Shown: positions 29,127 to 38,407, numbered from the stretch's first letter. The stretch is 64,000 nt of DNA from Nocardioides oleivorans (GCF_004137255.1 NZ_SDWT01000002.1:310001-374000); one strand, 5' to 3'. A program made the numbers and translations. The notes: generated by a model not told the origin, from the sequence alone.

Positions 29127-29896
29127 CCAGGCTCGCCGCGACAGGACTCACCCTCGGCTACGACGACCGCGTCGTCGTCGACGCGCTCGACGTCGAGATC
29201 CTCGAGGGCCGGGTGACCACCATCGTCGGCGCCAACGCCTGCGGGAAGTCGACCCTGCTGCGCGGGCTGGCCCGCCTGCTGAAGCCGCGCGCGGGCACGG
29301 TGCTCCTCGACGACCGCCCGCTCGACGTCCTCTCCACGCTCGAGGTCGCCAAGGTCCTCGGGGTGCTCCCCCAGACCCCGGTGGCACCCGACGGCATCAC
29401 GGTCGGCGACCTCGTCGGGCGCGGTCGGCACCCGCACCAGGGCTGGTTCCGCCGCTGGACCGAGGCGGACGAGACCGCGGTCGCCGACGCCCTCGAGGCC
29501 ACCGGCACCGAGGACCTCGTCGCCCGACCCCTGCGCGAGCTGTCCGGCGGCCAGCGCCAGCGCGTGTGGGTGGCGATGGCCCTGGCCCAGCAGACCGACG
29601 TGCTGCTGCTCGACGAGCCGACGACGTACCTCGACCTCAACCACCAGGTCGAGCTGCTGCGCCTGCTCCGCGAGCTCAACCACCGCAGCGGCAAGACGAT
29701 CGTGGTGGTGCTCCACGAGCTCAACCTCGCCGCGCGCTTCTCCGACCACATGGTCGCCATGGCCGACGGCCGCATCGTCGCGCAGGGAGCGCCCGGCGAC
29801 GTCGTGACCGCCGACCTCGTTCGCGACGTCTTCGGGCTCGACTGCCTGGTCGTGCCCGACCCGGTCGCCGGCACGCCGCTCGTCGTCCCGCTCTGA
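29123..29896 (+). CDS. Iron-siderophore ABC transporter, ATPase (FepC/FecE-like)
   Basis: A 257-residue ABC ATPase that powers uptake through the two FecCD permeases. Walker A is GANACGKST, the signature is LSGGQRQRVWVAMAL, Walker B is VLLLDEPTTYLD, and the switch His is in VVLHELN. Position 4 of the Walker A is Ala-Cys (GANACGKS) as in many FepC-like ATPases. ATG at 29123 overlaps the upstream stop. The operon has no siderophore-synthesis gene, so the ferric chelate may be a xenosiderophore. Confidence 0.93.
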   Translation: MTRLAATGLTLGYDDRVVVDALDVEILEGRVTTIVGANACGKSTLLRGLARLLKPRAGTVLLDDRPLDVLSTLEVAKVLGVLPQTPVAPDGITVGDLVGRGRHPHQGWFRRWTEADETAVADALEATGTEDLVARPLRELSGGQRQRVWVAMALAQQTDVLLLDEPTTYLDLNHQVELLRLLRELNHRSGKTIVVVLHELNLAARFSDHMVAMADGRIVAQGAPGDVVTADLVRDVFGLDCLVVPDPVAGTPLVVPL

Positions 29897-29908
29897 CCGC
29901 CCGACTGC

Positions 29909-30511
29909 TCAGGCCAGCCGGGTGGCGAGGTAGGCCCCCAGCATGACCTCGACCTCGGCGAGCGTCGCCTGCCGTGCCGGATCACCGGCCGGGTGCCGGG
30001 CGAGCGTGTGGCGCACCGTCTCGATGCAGAGGTCGACGGCGCGGCGCAGGTCGTCGTCCGGAGTGCGTACGCCGGCCCGGCGCAGCGCGTCGGCGAACAG
30101 CACGATCAGGTGCTCGCGCACGGCGTGCGCCGGGGAGTCGCGCCGCTCGGGCGCGAGCTCCTCGGTGAGCCGGTAGTAGCCGGGGTGCCGCTCCTGGAGG
30201 TCGGCGGCCCGCCGCACGAGCTCGGCGAGCACGCCGTCCAGGTCGGCCACCGACGTGACGGCGCCCAGCGCGTCGGCGTACGCCGGGGTCACCGCGTCGA
30301 GGTAGCGCACCGCGAGCGCGTCGGCGATCGCCTCCTTGTCACCGAAGAACCGGTAGAGGGCGCCGACCGACAGCCCGGCGCGCGCCGCGATGCGGGTGGT
30401 GCTCGCCCCGGCCAGGCCCCGCTCGCCGATCTCGTGGTCGGCGGCGAGCAGGATCCGGTCGACCGTCTCCTGGGAGCGCACCTGCTGCGGGTCGCGCCGG
30501 GCGAGGCTCAC
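29909..30511 (-). CDS. TetR-family regulator
   Basis: A 200-residue TetR protein with an N-terminal HTH (RIAARAGLSVGALYRFFGDKE) and a TetR C-terminal ligand domain. It lies 12 bp after the convergent iron ATPase and 19 bp downstream of the SGNH hydrolase gene on the same strand, so it may be cotranscribed with that gene. Target unknown; no palindrome was found close to its own start. GTG start at 30511. Confidence 0.85.
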   Translation of the reverse strand: MSLARRDPQQVRSQETVDRILLAADHEIGERGLAGASTTRIAARAGLSVGALYRFFGDKEAIADALAVRYLDAVTPAYADALGAVTSVADLDGVLAELVRRAADLQERHPGYYRLTEELAPERRDSPAHAVREHLIVLFADALRRAGVRTPDDDLRRAVDLCIETVRHTLARHPAGDPARQATLAEVEVMLGAYLATRLA

Positions 30512-30530
30512 GTCAGGGTCCGGTGTCGGC

Positions 30531-31823
30531 TCATGACGTGCTGATCGTCCCGTCCGGCCCGCGCGTGCACCGCACCGTGGGCGCGCCGGCGGCCCACGCC
30601 CCGGAGAGGCACCGACCGAGGGCCTGGTGGCCCGCCGTGTTCGGGTGCCACGACTCCTGGCACGTCTGGTAGTAGTCCGAGCAGGTGTCGGTGACGCGCT
30701 TGATGTCGAACTTGTCGTAGGGCCCGAAGCTCGTCACGTGCACCCCGCTCGGGCCGTCCATCACGCGCAGCGGCGTGGCGAGCGCGTTGGCGGGACTGCC
30801 CGGGCTCTCGCAGAGCCGGGCACCGTCGAAGGCGTGCTGCACGTCGAGGTAGGTGATCTGCGCATCGGGACGCTCGGCCTGCAGCGTGGCGGCCGCACCG
30901 CCGACGATGGTCCCGAGGTTCTCGCTGAACCGGTGGGCCGGGGCGAGCGAGTCGATGTCGGCGGGGCAGCCTGCGGCGTAGCGCTCGTCGACGAGCGCGC
31001 GGTACTTGTCGCGGGTGTCGCGGCGGCCGTCCTCCTCCACGTACTGCTCCGCGTAGGCCTCGGGCAGCGGGTTGGTGTAGTCCTGCAGCACGATCCGGTG
31101 CTCGCCGTCGGCGTCGACCTCGTCGAGGACGTCGAGCACCTGGCGCACGGCGGCGGTCGTCTCGGCGCGCGCGGCGTCGATCTGCGCGCCCGTGGCGAAG
31201 TCTGCGTCGGAGCAGGCCTGCTCGTTGAGCTCGGCGCCGGTCACCCAGTTGATGAAGTGGATCCAGACCTCCCACCAGCCGGTGTAGCCGTCGGCGACGA
31301 AGCGGCCGGCGCACTCCGCGGCCACGCCGCCGAAGGTGAACTGGCTGTTGTTGGACCCGAGCCCGAGCAGGACCAGGTCGACGTCGGAGGTCTGCGCGAC
31401 CGCACGGAGCTGGTCGATCTGCGCGGCGACCGTACGCCCGGCCGGGCGCGCGCTCGAGGCGTTGGCCATGTCGGCCGGCTGGGCGCCGGAGCAGGCGAGG
31501 TTGACGCGCTGCGTGATGCCCGGCAGGTCGGCCACCTGGATCGAGGCGTTCGCCGAGCGGTGGCAGAAGTAGGGGTTGCTGTTGTCGGCGGCCCATCCCG
31601 GGAAGCCCTGCGACACCCCCGACTGGTCGGTGACCGGGACGTAGCCGCCGGCCCCCTCGCCACTGATGAAGCTGTCACCCATCGCCACGGCGGTCGGCGG
31701 CAGCGGATCGGCCTGCGCCGGTGCGGCGAGGGTGAGGGCCGCAGTCGCGGCCGTGGTGAGCAGCAGGGTGCCAGCGAGTGCCGCCGGCGTGCGCATGGGT
31801 CGTCCGAACCTGGTTCCGAGCAT
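30531..31823 (-). CDS. Secreted SGNH/GDSL hydrolase
   Basis: A 430-residue secreted esterase or lipase. The signal peptide covers about 1-38. Block I is AVAMGDSFISGEG (the first Ser is nucleophilic), block III is GLGSNNSQF, and the His block is ESWHPNTAGHQ. Several Cys pairs suggest disulfides, as in Streptomyces secreted SGNH enzymes. The start at 31823 has GGGAGG eight bases upstream. An alternative in-frame ATG nine codons later also yields a signal peptide. Substrate unknown. Confidence 0.88.
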   Translation of the reverse strand: MLGTRFGRPMRTPAALAGTLLLTTAATAALTLAAPAQADPLPPTAVAMGDSFISGEGAGGYVPVTDQSGVSQGFPGWAADNSNPYFCHRSANASIQVADLPGITQRVNLACSGAQPADMANASSARPAGRTVAAQIDQLRAVAQTSDVDLVLLGLGSNNSQFTFGGVAAECAGRFVADGYTGWWEVWIHFINWVTGAELNEQACSDADFATGAQIDAARAETTAAVRQVLDVLDEVDADGEHRIVLQDYTNPLPEAYAEQYVEEDGRRDTRDKYRALVDERYAAGCPADIDSLAPAHRFSENLGTIVGGAAATLQAERPDAQITYLDVQHAFDGARLCESPGSPANALATPLRVMDGPSGVHVTSFGPYDKFDIKRVTDTCSDYYQTCQESWHPNTAGHQALGRCLSGAWAAGAPTVRCTRGPDGTISTS

Positions 31824-31846
31824 GTGAGGAGCCTCCCGAGAAGGAA

Positions 31847-31866
31847 ACGCGAAGGATTCTTCGCGT
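31847..31866 (-). terminator. Terminator after BLUF gene
   Basis: On the minus strand, ACGCGAA and TTCGCGT form a 7-bp stem around a 6-base loop, followed by a T-rich run (TTTCCTTCTC). It lies between the BLUF stop and the SGNH start, so it likely ends the BLUF transcript. A regulatory role in the SGNH leader is possible. Confidence 0.6.
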
Positions 31867-31895
31867 CTCGATCCTGCGCCCGCCCGGGCCCGGCG

Positions 31896-32369
31896 TCAAG
31901 GACGGACGTCGGAGATGTGCGAGCGGAAGACCCGGTGGAAGGTCAGCGCGGCCGACCTGCGCTCGGACGCCCGCTCGATGTCGCCGGTGCGGAGGTAGTC
32001 GGTGAAGCCCGGGATCCGGGAAGCCTCCTCGGTCGAGGCCGACCGGAAGCCCATCGACCAGCCCGCGAACAGGCGCTCGTCGACCTCCTCGCGTCGCACG
32101 ACGAGCACGCCGGTGTGGCGAGGGTCGTCCAGCACCCGTGCCATCACCCCGTCGACCGCCTCCTGCGAGCCCTCGAGCGTCTGGATGAAGTTGCCGCCGG
32201 CGTGGAGCAGCATCCCGGTCACGCCGCGCGTCTCGTTGGTCGCACGGGCCGCGACCAGGAGGTCCTCGAGCTCGGCGTCGGACCAGGGGTCGACGGCCGA
32301 GCTCAGGTAGGTGACGGAGATCAGCGCTTCATCGGCGTCGGTCGATCCGGTCGGTGGGCAGCTCACCAC
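31896..32369 (-). CDS. BLUF-domain blue-light photoreceptor
   Basis: A ~157-residue FAD-binding BLUF protein without an obvious output domain. All key residues are visible: Tyr (ISVTYLSS), Asn and Arg (ARATNETRGVTGMLL), Gln (GNFIQTLEG), and Trp/Met (AGWSMGFR). With the GTG start chosen here they number Y21, N45, Q63, W104 and M106, the same as in AppA. The C-terminal ~50 residues are helical and basic, possibly for partner binding. A longer GTG start at 32405 is possible, but it leaves little room for a promoter after the rpoD terminator. Partner unknown. Confidence 0.87.
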   Translation of the reverse strand: MVSCPPTGSTDADEALISVTYLSSAVDPWSDAELEDLLVAARATNETRGVTGMLLHAGGNFIQTLEGSQEAVDGVMARVLDDPRHTGVLVVRREEVDERLFAGWSMGFRSASTEEASRIPGFTDYLRTGDIERASERRSAALTFHRVFRSHISDVRP

Positions 32370-32440
32370 GGGAGGGTACGAAGCACGGCCCCACACCACG
32401 CCCACCGGGGAGCCACGGCCGTCGTACGCCTCCTCGACGC

Positions 32441-32480
32441 ACGAACCACCCGGCGCCTGGTGGCTCTCCGGGTGGTTCGT
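32441..32480 (-). terminator. rpoD terminator
   Basis: A perfect 13-bp stem (32441-32453 with 32468-32480) with a 14-base loop, 27 bp downstream of the principal sigma factor stop. It insulates the sigma gene from the BLUF gene. Confidence 0.85.
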
Positions 32481-32506
32481 GGTGGTGCGGGTCGATCGAG
32501 GCGCGA

Positions 32507-33988
32507 TCAGTCCAGGTAGTCGCGCAGGACCTGCGAGCGGCTCGGGTGGCGCAGCTTCGACATCGTCTTCGACTCGATCTGCCGGATGCGCTCGCGCGTG
32601 ACGCCGTAGACCTTGCCGATCTCGTCGAGCGTCTTCGGCTGGCCGTCGGTCAGGCCGAAGCGCATCGAGACGACGCCCGCCTCGCGCTCGGAGAGCGTGT
32701 CGAGGACCGCGTGCAGCTGCTCCTGGAGCAGGGTGAACGAGACGGCGTCGGCCGGGACGATCGCCTCGGAGTCCTCGATCAGGTCACCGAACTCCGAGTC
32801 GCCGTCCTCACCGAGGGGCGTGTGGAGCGAGATCGGCTCGCGGCCGTACTTCTGGACCTCGATGACCTTCTCCGGGGTCATGTCGAGCTCCTTGGCCAGC
32901 TCCTCCGGCGTGGGCTCGCGGCCCAGGTCCTGGAGCATCTGGCGCTGGACGCGGGCGAGCTTGTTGATGACCTCGACCATGTGGACCGGGATGCGGATCG
33001 TGCGCGCCTGGTCGGCCATGGCGCGGGTGATGGCCTGCCGGATCCACCACGTCGCGTAGGTCGAGAACTTGTAGCCCTTGGTGTAGTCGAACTTCTCGAC
33101 CGCACGGATGAGGCCGAGGTTGCCCTCCTGGATCAGGTCGAGGAAGAGCATGCCGCGGCCGGTGTAGCGCTTGGCCAGCGAGACGACGAGACGGAGGTTG
33201 GCCTCGAGGAGGTGGTTCTTGGCGCGACGGCCGTCCTCCGCGATCCACTCGTACTCCTCGAGCATCTTCGGGCTGATCCGGCCACCCTTGGCGAGCTTCT
33301 CCTCGGAGAAGAGGCCGGCCTCGATCCGCTTGGCGAGCTCGACCTCCATCTCGGCGTTGAGGAGCGGGACCTTGCCGATCTGCTTCAGGTAGTCCTTGAC
33401 GGGGTCGGCGGTGGCGCCGGCCACCATGACCTGCTGCTCGGGCTCGTCGGTCTCGTCGGCCGCGGAGACGGTGAAGGCCTGCTTCTCGTCCTCCTTGATG
33501 GTCGGGTCGGCCGCGACGTCCTTCTCGAACTCGTCGTCCGGGATGTCGGGCAGGACCTTCTTGCCGTCCGGGCCGACGGCCGGGGCAGCGACCTCGCCGA
33601 GGTCGACGGGCGCCTCGGCGGCCTTCGCAGCGGCCGCCTTCTTGGCAGGAGCGGCCTTCTTCGCGGCCGCCTTCTTGGCCGGAGCCTCGGTGGACGCGGC
33701 CGCCTTCTTGGCCGGGGCCTTCTTGGCAGCCGACGACGTCGTGGTGCGCTTCGTCGTCGCAGCGACGGCGCGCAGCGCCGTGGCGTCGATCTGCACCGAG
33801 ATGCCGAGCTCGCTCAGGTGGCCGAGGAGCGCCTTCAGGTGCTTCGGCTCGACACCGGCCTCGTCACTGGCACGACGTACGTCCTCGGGGGACACGGTGC
33901 CGGTGGGGGTGGCGCTGGCGACCAGGGCGGTGATGGAGGGGTGCGTGAGCACCTCTGCGGGGAGCAACTTGCGTGCGTGTGAGGACAC
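32507..33988 (-). CDS. rpoD: Principal RNA polymerase sigma factor (HrdB/SigA/RpoD)
   Basis: A 493-residue group 1 sigma-70 factor for housekeeping transcription. From about residue 190 onward come regions 1.2 ([16 protein letters not shown]), 2 ([35 protein letters not shown]), 3 and 4 ([20 protein letters not shown]). The N-terminal half contains a Lys/Ala/Pro-rich low-complexity tract (about 74-115) like a histone H1 tail, then an acidic segment. I chose GTG 33988, since GAGAGG sits five bases upstream; GTG 33994 overlaps that SD. Confidence 0.95.
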   Translation of the reverse strand: MSSHARKLLPAEVLTHPSITALVASATPTGTVSPEDVRRASDEAGVEPKHLKALLGHLSELGISVQIDATALRAVAATTKRTTTSSAAKKAPAKKAAASTEAPAKKAAAKKAAPAKKAAAAKAAEAPVDLGEVAAPAVGPDGKKVLPDIPDDEFEKDVAADPTIKEDEKQAFTVSAADETDEPEQQVMVAGATADPVKDYLKQIGKVPLLNAEMEVELAKRIEAGLFSEEKLAKGGRISPKMLEEYEWIAEDGRRAKNHLLEANLRLVVSLAKRYTGRGMLFLDLIQEGNLGLIRAVEKFDYTKGYKFSTYATWWIRQAITRAMADQARTIRIPVHMVEVINKLARVQRQMLQDLGREPTPEELAKELDMTPEKVIEVQKYGREPISLHTPLGEDGDSEFGDLIEDSEAIVPADAVSFTLLQEQLHAVLDTLSEREAGVVSMRFGLTDGQPKTLDEIGKVYGVTRERIRQIESKTMSKLRHPSRSQVLRDYLD

Positions 33989-34110
33989 GAACACCTCTCG
34001 TCAAGCAACTTCGGGCGCGGCAAGGCCCGGTGTCGTCAAGAGCCGCACCGTCATTCTGCCACGGTGTCCCCCACGTCTCGACATCCGGTGGGGGAAGTAC
34101 CCCGTGTCGA

Positions 34111-34692
34111 CTACGCCGGGTCCGTCGGCGCCGAGGCCTTGGCCGCGGCCTTCTTCGCCTTCTTGAAGTCGCGCACCTTCTGCAGCGAGTCGGCGTCGAC
34201 GACGTCGGCCACCGAGCGGTGCCCCTCGAGGGCGTAGTCGCCGACGACCGCCTCCCAGCCGTCGGGACGTACGTCGAGCCGCTTGGCCAGCAGGGCCACG
34301 AAGATCTGGGCCTTCTGCTTGCCGAACCCCGGCAGCGCCATCACGCGCTTGAGCAGGTCCTTGCCGTCGGCGGCCTCGGTCCACAGCCGCGAGGCGTCAC
34401 CGCCGTAGGTCTCCTCGACGATCCGGGCGACCTCCTGCACGCGGGTGGCCATCGAGCCCGGGAACCGGTGGATGGCCGGCGGCGTGGACGCCATGGCGGC
34501 GAACTCCTCGGGGTCCGCCGACGCGATCGCACCGGGCTCGAACGTCCCCATCCGGTCGAGCACCTTCGCCGGCCCACGGAACGCGTGCTCCATGGGGTAC
34601 TGCTGGTCGAGCATCATGCCGATCAGCAGTGCGAAGGCGGAGTCGTCGAGGACCTTGTCGGCGGCCGGGTCGCCGGTGATCTGGAAGCCCAT
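34111..34692 (-). CDS. HhH-GPD-type DNA glycosylase-like protein (TIGR03252-like)
   Basis: A 193-residue protein of a short actinobacterial helix-hairpin-helix-GPD group thought to act in base excision repair. It starts MGFQITGDPAADKVLDDSAF and has the HhH loop LPGFGKQKAQIF. It lacks an Fe-S cluster motif. The C-terminus is Lys/Ala-rich. Catalytic Asp could not be assigned with certainty. Located upstream of rpoD in the same direction. Confidence 0.82.
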   Translation of the reverse strand: MGFQITGDPAADKVLDDSAFALLIGMMLDQQYPMEHAFRGPAKVLDRMGTFEPGAIASADPEEFAAMASTPPAIHRFPGSMATRVQEVARIVEETYGGDASRLWTEAADGKDLLKRVMALPGFGKQKAQIFVALLAKRLDVRPDGWEAVVGDYALEGHRSVADVVDADSLQKVRDFKKAKKAAAKASAPTDPA

Positions 34693-34713
34693 GGGGACAT
34701 CCTCCCCGATGGC

Positions 34714-35115
34714 CTACTGGGCCTTGACCGCGAGGACCGGGCAGGGGGCGTCGAGGAGGACGCGCTGGGCGTTGCTGCCGAGGATGAGCTTGCCGACGGG
34801 CGAGCGACGGCGCAGGCCGATGACGAGGAGCTCGGCGTTGTTGGCCTCGGCGATGCTGATCAGGTCCTCGGCGGGCTCGAAGCCGCGCACGAGCTGGCGG
34901 ATGTCGTGCTCGACCCCGGACTCCGCGAGCGTCGTGCGGATCGTCGCCATCTCGTCCTCGGCCGCGCGCGCGGCCGGGCCATCGAACTCCTGTCCACCGC
35001 GGTGGGAGTTGACCACCACGAGCTTGCTGCCCCGCAGCTTCGCCTCGTTGATGCCGGCGGCGAGGGCGGCTTCGCCCTCGGGCTTGGGGACGTATCCGAC
35101 GACGACGGTGCCCAT
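34714..35115 (-). CDS. Universal stress protein (UspA family)
   Basis: A single-domain 133-residue USP. It begins MGTVVVGYVPKPEGEAAL and ends with the ATP-binding loop GLRRRSPVGKLILGSNAQRVL. UspA-type proteins bind nucleotides and help in stress survival. GAGGAG lies 8 bp before the ATG at 35115. The HhH-GPD gene follows after 21 bp on the same strand. Confidence 0.9.
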   Translation of the reverse strand: MGTVVVGYVPKPEGEAALAAGINEAKLRGSKLVVVNSHRGGQEFDGPAARAAEDEMATIRTTLAESGVEHDIRQLVRGFEPAEDLISIAEANNAELLVIGLRRRSPVGKLILGSNAQRVLLDAPCPVLAVKAQ

Positions 35116-35241
35116 GGTGTCTCCTCTCGTGGCCGCAGGCGGATCGCCGCGCAGCCTGCTGGAACCGTAACGGAAACGCGCGGGCTTGGGCAGCCTGTGG
35201 AGACGCGTGCCGGACGGCGTGGCCTGCGGCAGGGTGGTCGG

Positions 35242-35715
35242 GTGCCTGCGCCCGCGACGACCCGGACGTCGCTTCACCCTGCCCTGCAGGCACCCATCGA
35301 CCGGCACACCCACGTGGTGCTGCGCCACGCGGTGCTCGACCTCCTCGAGACCGACTCCCGGCGCTGCTTCCCGAGCGTGCTGCACGCGGGGGTCCCCGGA
35401 CGCTGCACCTGGCACGTCGACGAGTCGGCGGCCCCGGGCGCCGAGGCCGGTGCCGACCCCGGCGCAGGGATGCGCGCCGACGTCGTCCTGGCCCTGCTCC
35501 GACGTGCGTCCGTGCTGACGCCGAGGCCCTGCCTCTGGCTCACCCGTCCGGGCGAGCTGACCCCCCACGACACCGACCTCCGGTGGCTCGGCCCGTCGGC
35601 CTGGGCCGCCTCGGCCCTCGGCATGCCGGTCGGCCTCGTGGTGGTGACCAGGCGGGGCTGGTTCGACCCGGTCAGCGGCGTACGACGCGAGTGGCGCCGG
35701 CTGCGGCGCCGCTGA
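35242..35715 (+). CDS. Unknown cytoplasmic protein
   Basis: A ~157-residue protein I do not recognise. No signal peptide or membrane helix is seen. It contains a HVVLRHAVLDLLETDSRRC helix, two further Cys (CTWHVDE and PRPCLWL), and a basic C-terminus (RREWRRLRRR). Start at GTG 35242 is tentative; the SD is weak. Converges with the glutamate-cysteine ligase-like gene. Confidence 0.6.
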   Translation: MPAPATTRTSLHPALQAPIDRHTHVVLRHAVLDLLETDSRRCFPSVLHAGVPGRCTWHVDESAAPGAEAGADPGAGMRADVVLALLRRASVLTPRPCLWLTRPGELTPHDTDLRWLGPSAWAASALGMPVGLVVVTRRGWFDPVSGVRREWRRLRRR

Positions 35716-35736
35716 GCCCCGGGTCCGACGTGCCGG

Positions 35737-37200
35737 TCAGTCCCAGAGGTGGACGGGCTCGTTGCTGTGCATCCGCTCGCGGTAGTCGAGGAGCGTCCTG
35801 CGCAGGGCGTCGAAGCGGTCCGCTCCCCCGCGCTGGCGCACGCGCTCGACGAACCAGGCCGCGCCGCTGGTCTCCTGCAGGCAGCGCTGCTCGATGATGC
35901 CGAGGTAGCGGTCGCTCTCCTCCGCCGGCACCCCCCACGAGTCGAGGCCCGCGCGGGCCATCGGCAGGAGGCGGCGTACGACGAGCTCGGTGGCACGCAC
36001 CTGGCCGATGCCGGGCCAGTAGACCTGGGCGTCGACCCCCGTCTGCGCGGCGACGTGGAAGTTCTCCTCGGCCGCGGAGAACGACATCTGCGACCACAGC
36101 GGACGCTCGCTCTCGGCGAGGTAGCGGACCAGGCCGAACCACAGCGCGGCGTTGGCGATCGTGTCGGCGACCGTGGGGCCGGCGGCGAGCAGCCGGTTCT
36201 CGACGCGGAGGTGGGGCACGCCCTGGGAGATGTCGTAGACGGGCCGGTTCCACCGGTAGACGGTGCCGTTGTGCAGGCGGAGCTCGTGGAGCTCGGGGGT
36301 GCCGCCGGACTCGAGCACCTCGAGCGGGTCCTCGTCGTCGGTGACGGGCAGCAGCGCCGGGAAGTAGCGGACGTTCTCCTCGAAGAGGTCGAACACCGAG
36401 GTGATCCACCGCTCGCCGAACCACACGCGCGGTCGGACCCCCTGCGCCTTGAGCTCCTCGCTGCGGGTGTCGGTCGCCTGCTCGAACAGCGGGATCCGGG
36501 TCTCGCGCCACAGCTCCTTGCCGAGCAGGTAGGGCGAGTTGGCCGAGACCGCGACCTGGATGCCGGCGATCGCCTGCGCGGCGTTCCAGTAGGCGGCGAA
36601 CTGGTCGGGCGAGGTCTGGACGTGGAACTGGGTGCTGGTGCAGGCGGCCTCGGGGACGATCGAGTCGGCGGTGGTGGTGAGCCGCTCCCGCCCGGAGATC
36701 GAGATCGTGATGTCCTCGCCGCGGGCGGCCAGGATCTGCTCCGACAGGAGCTTGTAGCGCGGGTTCGCGCTCAGCGAGTCGAGGGTCATGTGCCCCTCGG
36801 CCAGCGTGGGCAGGATGCCGATCATCACCTGGTGGGCGCCGACCTTGGCGGCCTTGTCCTCGGCGTCGTTGAGCGAGCGCCGCAGGCTGTCCTCGAAGGT
36901 CGAGAGCCCCCCTTCGCGCAGCCTGGCCGGGGCGAGGTTGATCTCGATGTTGAACTGGCCGAGCTCGGTCTGGAAGTCGGGGTCGGCGATGGCCTCGAGC
37001 ACCTCGGCGTTCTTCAGCGCCGGGTCGCCGACCTCGTCGATGAGGTTGAGCTCCATCTCCAGGCCCGTCATCGGGTCGTCGGTGTCGAAGACCGCCTCGC
37101 GCAGCATCCGCGCGAAGACGTCGAGGTTGCGGCGCACCTTCTCGCGGTGGTGCGTCCGGTCGGCCCGGCTGAACTCCTGCTGCGCGACCTCTTCTCCCAT
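35737..37200 (-). CDS. Glutamate-cysteine ligase-family enzyme (GCS2-type)
   Basis: A 487-residue enzyme of the family 2 glutamate-cysteine ligase group. It shows the active-site pattern GLEMELNLID near the N-terminus, QFNIEINLAP for metal binding, and TSTQFHVQT with LLGKELWRETRIPLFEQ for substrate binding. These enzymes form gamma-glutamyl amide bonds; in Actinobacteria, members may serve ergothioneine (EgtA) or unknown ligations. No other egt gene is near, so the product is open. ATG start at 37200. Confidence 0.82.
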   Translation of the reverse strand: MGEEVAQQEFSRADRTHHREKVRRNLDVFARMLREAVFDTDDPMTGLEMELNLIDEVGDPALKNAEVLEAIADPDFQTELGQFNIEINLAPARLREGGLSTFEDSLRRSLNDAEDKAAKVGAHQVMIGILPTLAEGHMTLDSLSANPRYKLLSEQILAARGEDITISISGRERLTTTADSIVPEAACTSTQFHVQTSPDQFAAYWNAAQAIAGIQVAVSANSPYLLGKELWRETRIPLFEQATDTRSEELKAQGVRPRVWFGERWITSVFDLFEENVRYFPALLPVTDDEDPLEVLESGGTPELHELRLHNGTVYRWNRPVYDISQGVPHLRVENRLLAAGPTVADTIANAALWFGLVRYLAESERPLWSQMSFSAAEENFHVAAQTGVDAQVYWPGIGQVRATELVVRRLLPMARAGLDSWGVPAEESDRYLGIIEQRCLQETSGAAWFVERVRQRGGADRFDALRRTLLDYRERMHSNEPVHLWD

Positions 37201-37272
37201 GTCGGCACCCTAGCCACGTCGACGTTCGGCGCGGAACATCCCCGAGGGGGCGTCTCACGCGCCGCACCGACC

Positions 37273-38244
37273 TCATGCCGCCGGGTCACCGCTCGCCGTG
37301 AGCCGGGGGCGCAGCACCTCCCACTGCGCGGGGCTCGTCGCCGAGTCGAGCAGCTGGGCGACCAGCCCTCCCAGCGAGTGGGTCGGCTCGACCTCGTGGC
37401 ACCGGTCCACCGCGCACCACGCCAGGGCGCCGTCCCCGGCCAGCCAGGCGCAGAAGCCGAGCACCGCCGCCGCGCCGGCGACGTGCGTCGCCGGCAGCCT
37501 GCGCACCGCGTCGGACCACAGCTCGACCGCCGCCCTGGCCTGCTCCCTGCCGAGCCACACCCAGGCCTCGTCGCGCAGCTGCCCCGTGCGCAGGGAGACG
37601 GAGACCGCGGCGAGCTCGGCGCCGGAGAAGCGCGTGCCGAGCTCGAGGTGGCGGCGGACCAGGGCGCACAGCGCGCCCGCAGGAAGCTCCGCGGCACCGT
37701 CGAGCGTCGGTGCCAGCAGGGACGCCGCCCGGTCGTCGGTCGCGATCGTGGCGCGGAGCGCCTCCCGGCTGGGGTGCGTGACCCGACCCTCGAGCACGCC
37801 CTGCGCGGTGAACCGGTGGGAGTCGAGCGAGAACGGCACCCCTTGGTAGGCCGCCAGCGGTGCACCGGGGAGGACGGCGTACCAGTGCTGGTCGTGGACG
37901 CGGAGCACCTCGTGCACCCGGATCCCCGCCGCCGTGAACTCCTCGTGGATCGACCAGGCCGCCTCGTCGGCGACCGTGGTGTCGTCGTCGTAGACCAGCA
38001 CCACCACCTCGCTGACCTGGTTGAGCCGGGCGGGACGCAGCAGCGCCTCGACGAGGTCGTCGACGTCGTCGGGGTCGTGCGGGAGGGTGACGCGGGCATT
38101 CATCGGGCCGGGTGCGCCGACGCTGACCATCACCACCGACCGCTCGGGCACGAAGCCGAGGGCGAGGGGCACGAAGGCCGCGAGGTCGTCGGGGGTGCGG
38201 GCGCTGAGCCGCGCGCTGGTCAGGGTGCGTTCGATGTCGTCCAT
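37273..38244 (-). CDS. DUF4192 family protein
   Basis: A 323-residue actinobacterial protein of the DUF4192 family, with the start block TPDDLAAFVPLALGFVPERS and a middle VVLVYDDDT...AAWSIHEE. Function unknown. The ATG at 38244 is chosen because the conserved domain starts ~12 residues later. It faces the divergent dinB gene across 163 bp. Confidence 0.87.
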   Translation of the reverse strand: MDDIERTLTSARLSARTPDDLAAFVPLALGFVPERSVVMVSVGAPGPMNARVTLPHDPDDVDDLVEALLRPARLNQVSEVVVLVYDDDTTVADEAAWSIHEEFTAAGIRVHEVLRVHDQHWYAVLPGAPLAAYQGVPFSLDSHRFTAQGVLEGRVTHPSREALRATIATDDRAASLLAPTLDGAAELPAGALCALVRRHLELGTRFSGAELAAVSVSLRTGQLRDEAWVWLGREQARAAVELWSDAVRRLPATHVAGAAAVLGFCAWLAGDGALAWCAVDRCHEVEPTHSLGGLVAQLLDSATSPAQWEVLRPRLTASGDPAA

Positions 38245-38407
38245 GACCGGGACGCTTCCCGCGCCCACCCACGTCCCACGCCTCCGGGTCGACGACCCTG
38301 TGGACGAGGGTGGTCCGGCGGCACCTGTGGACGGAAAGTGGCCCACGATCCGTCGTGCGCCGGTGGGGCGTTCCGCGGTTGTCGGTGCCTCCTGATTGAG
38401 TGGGTCG

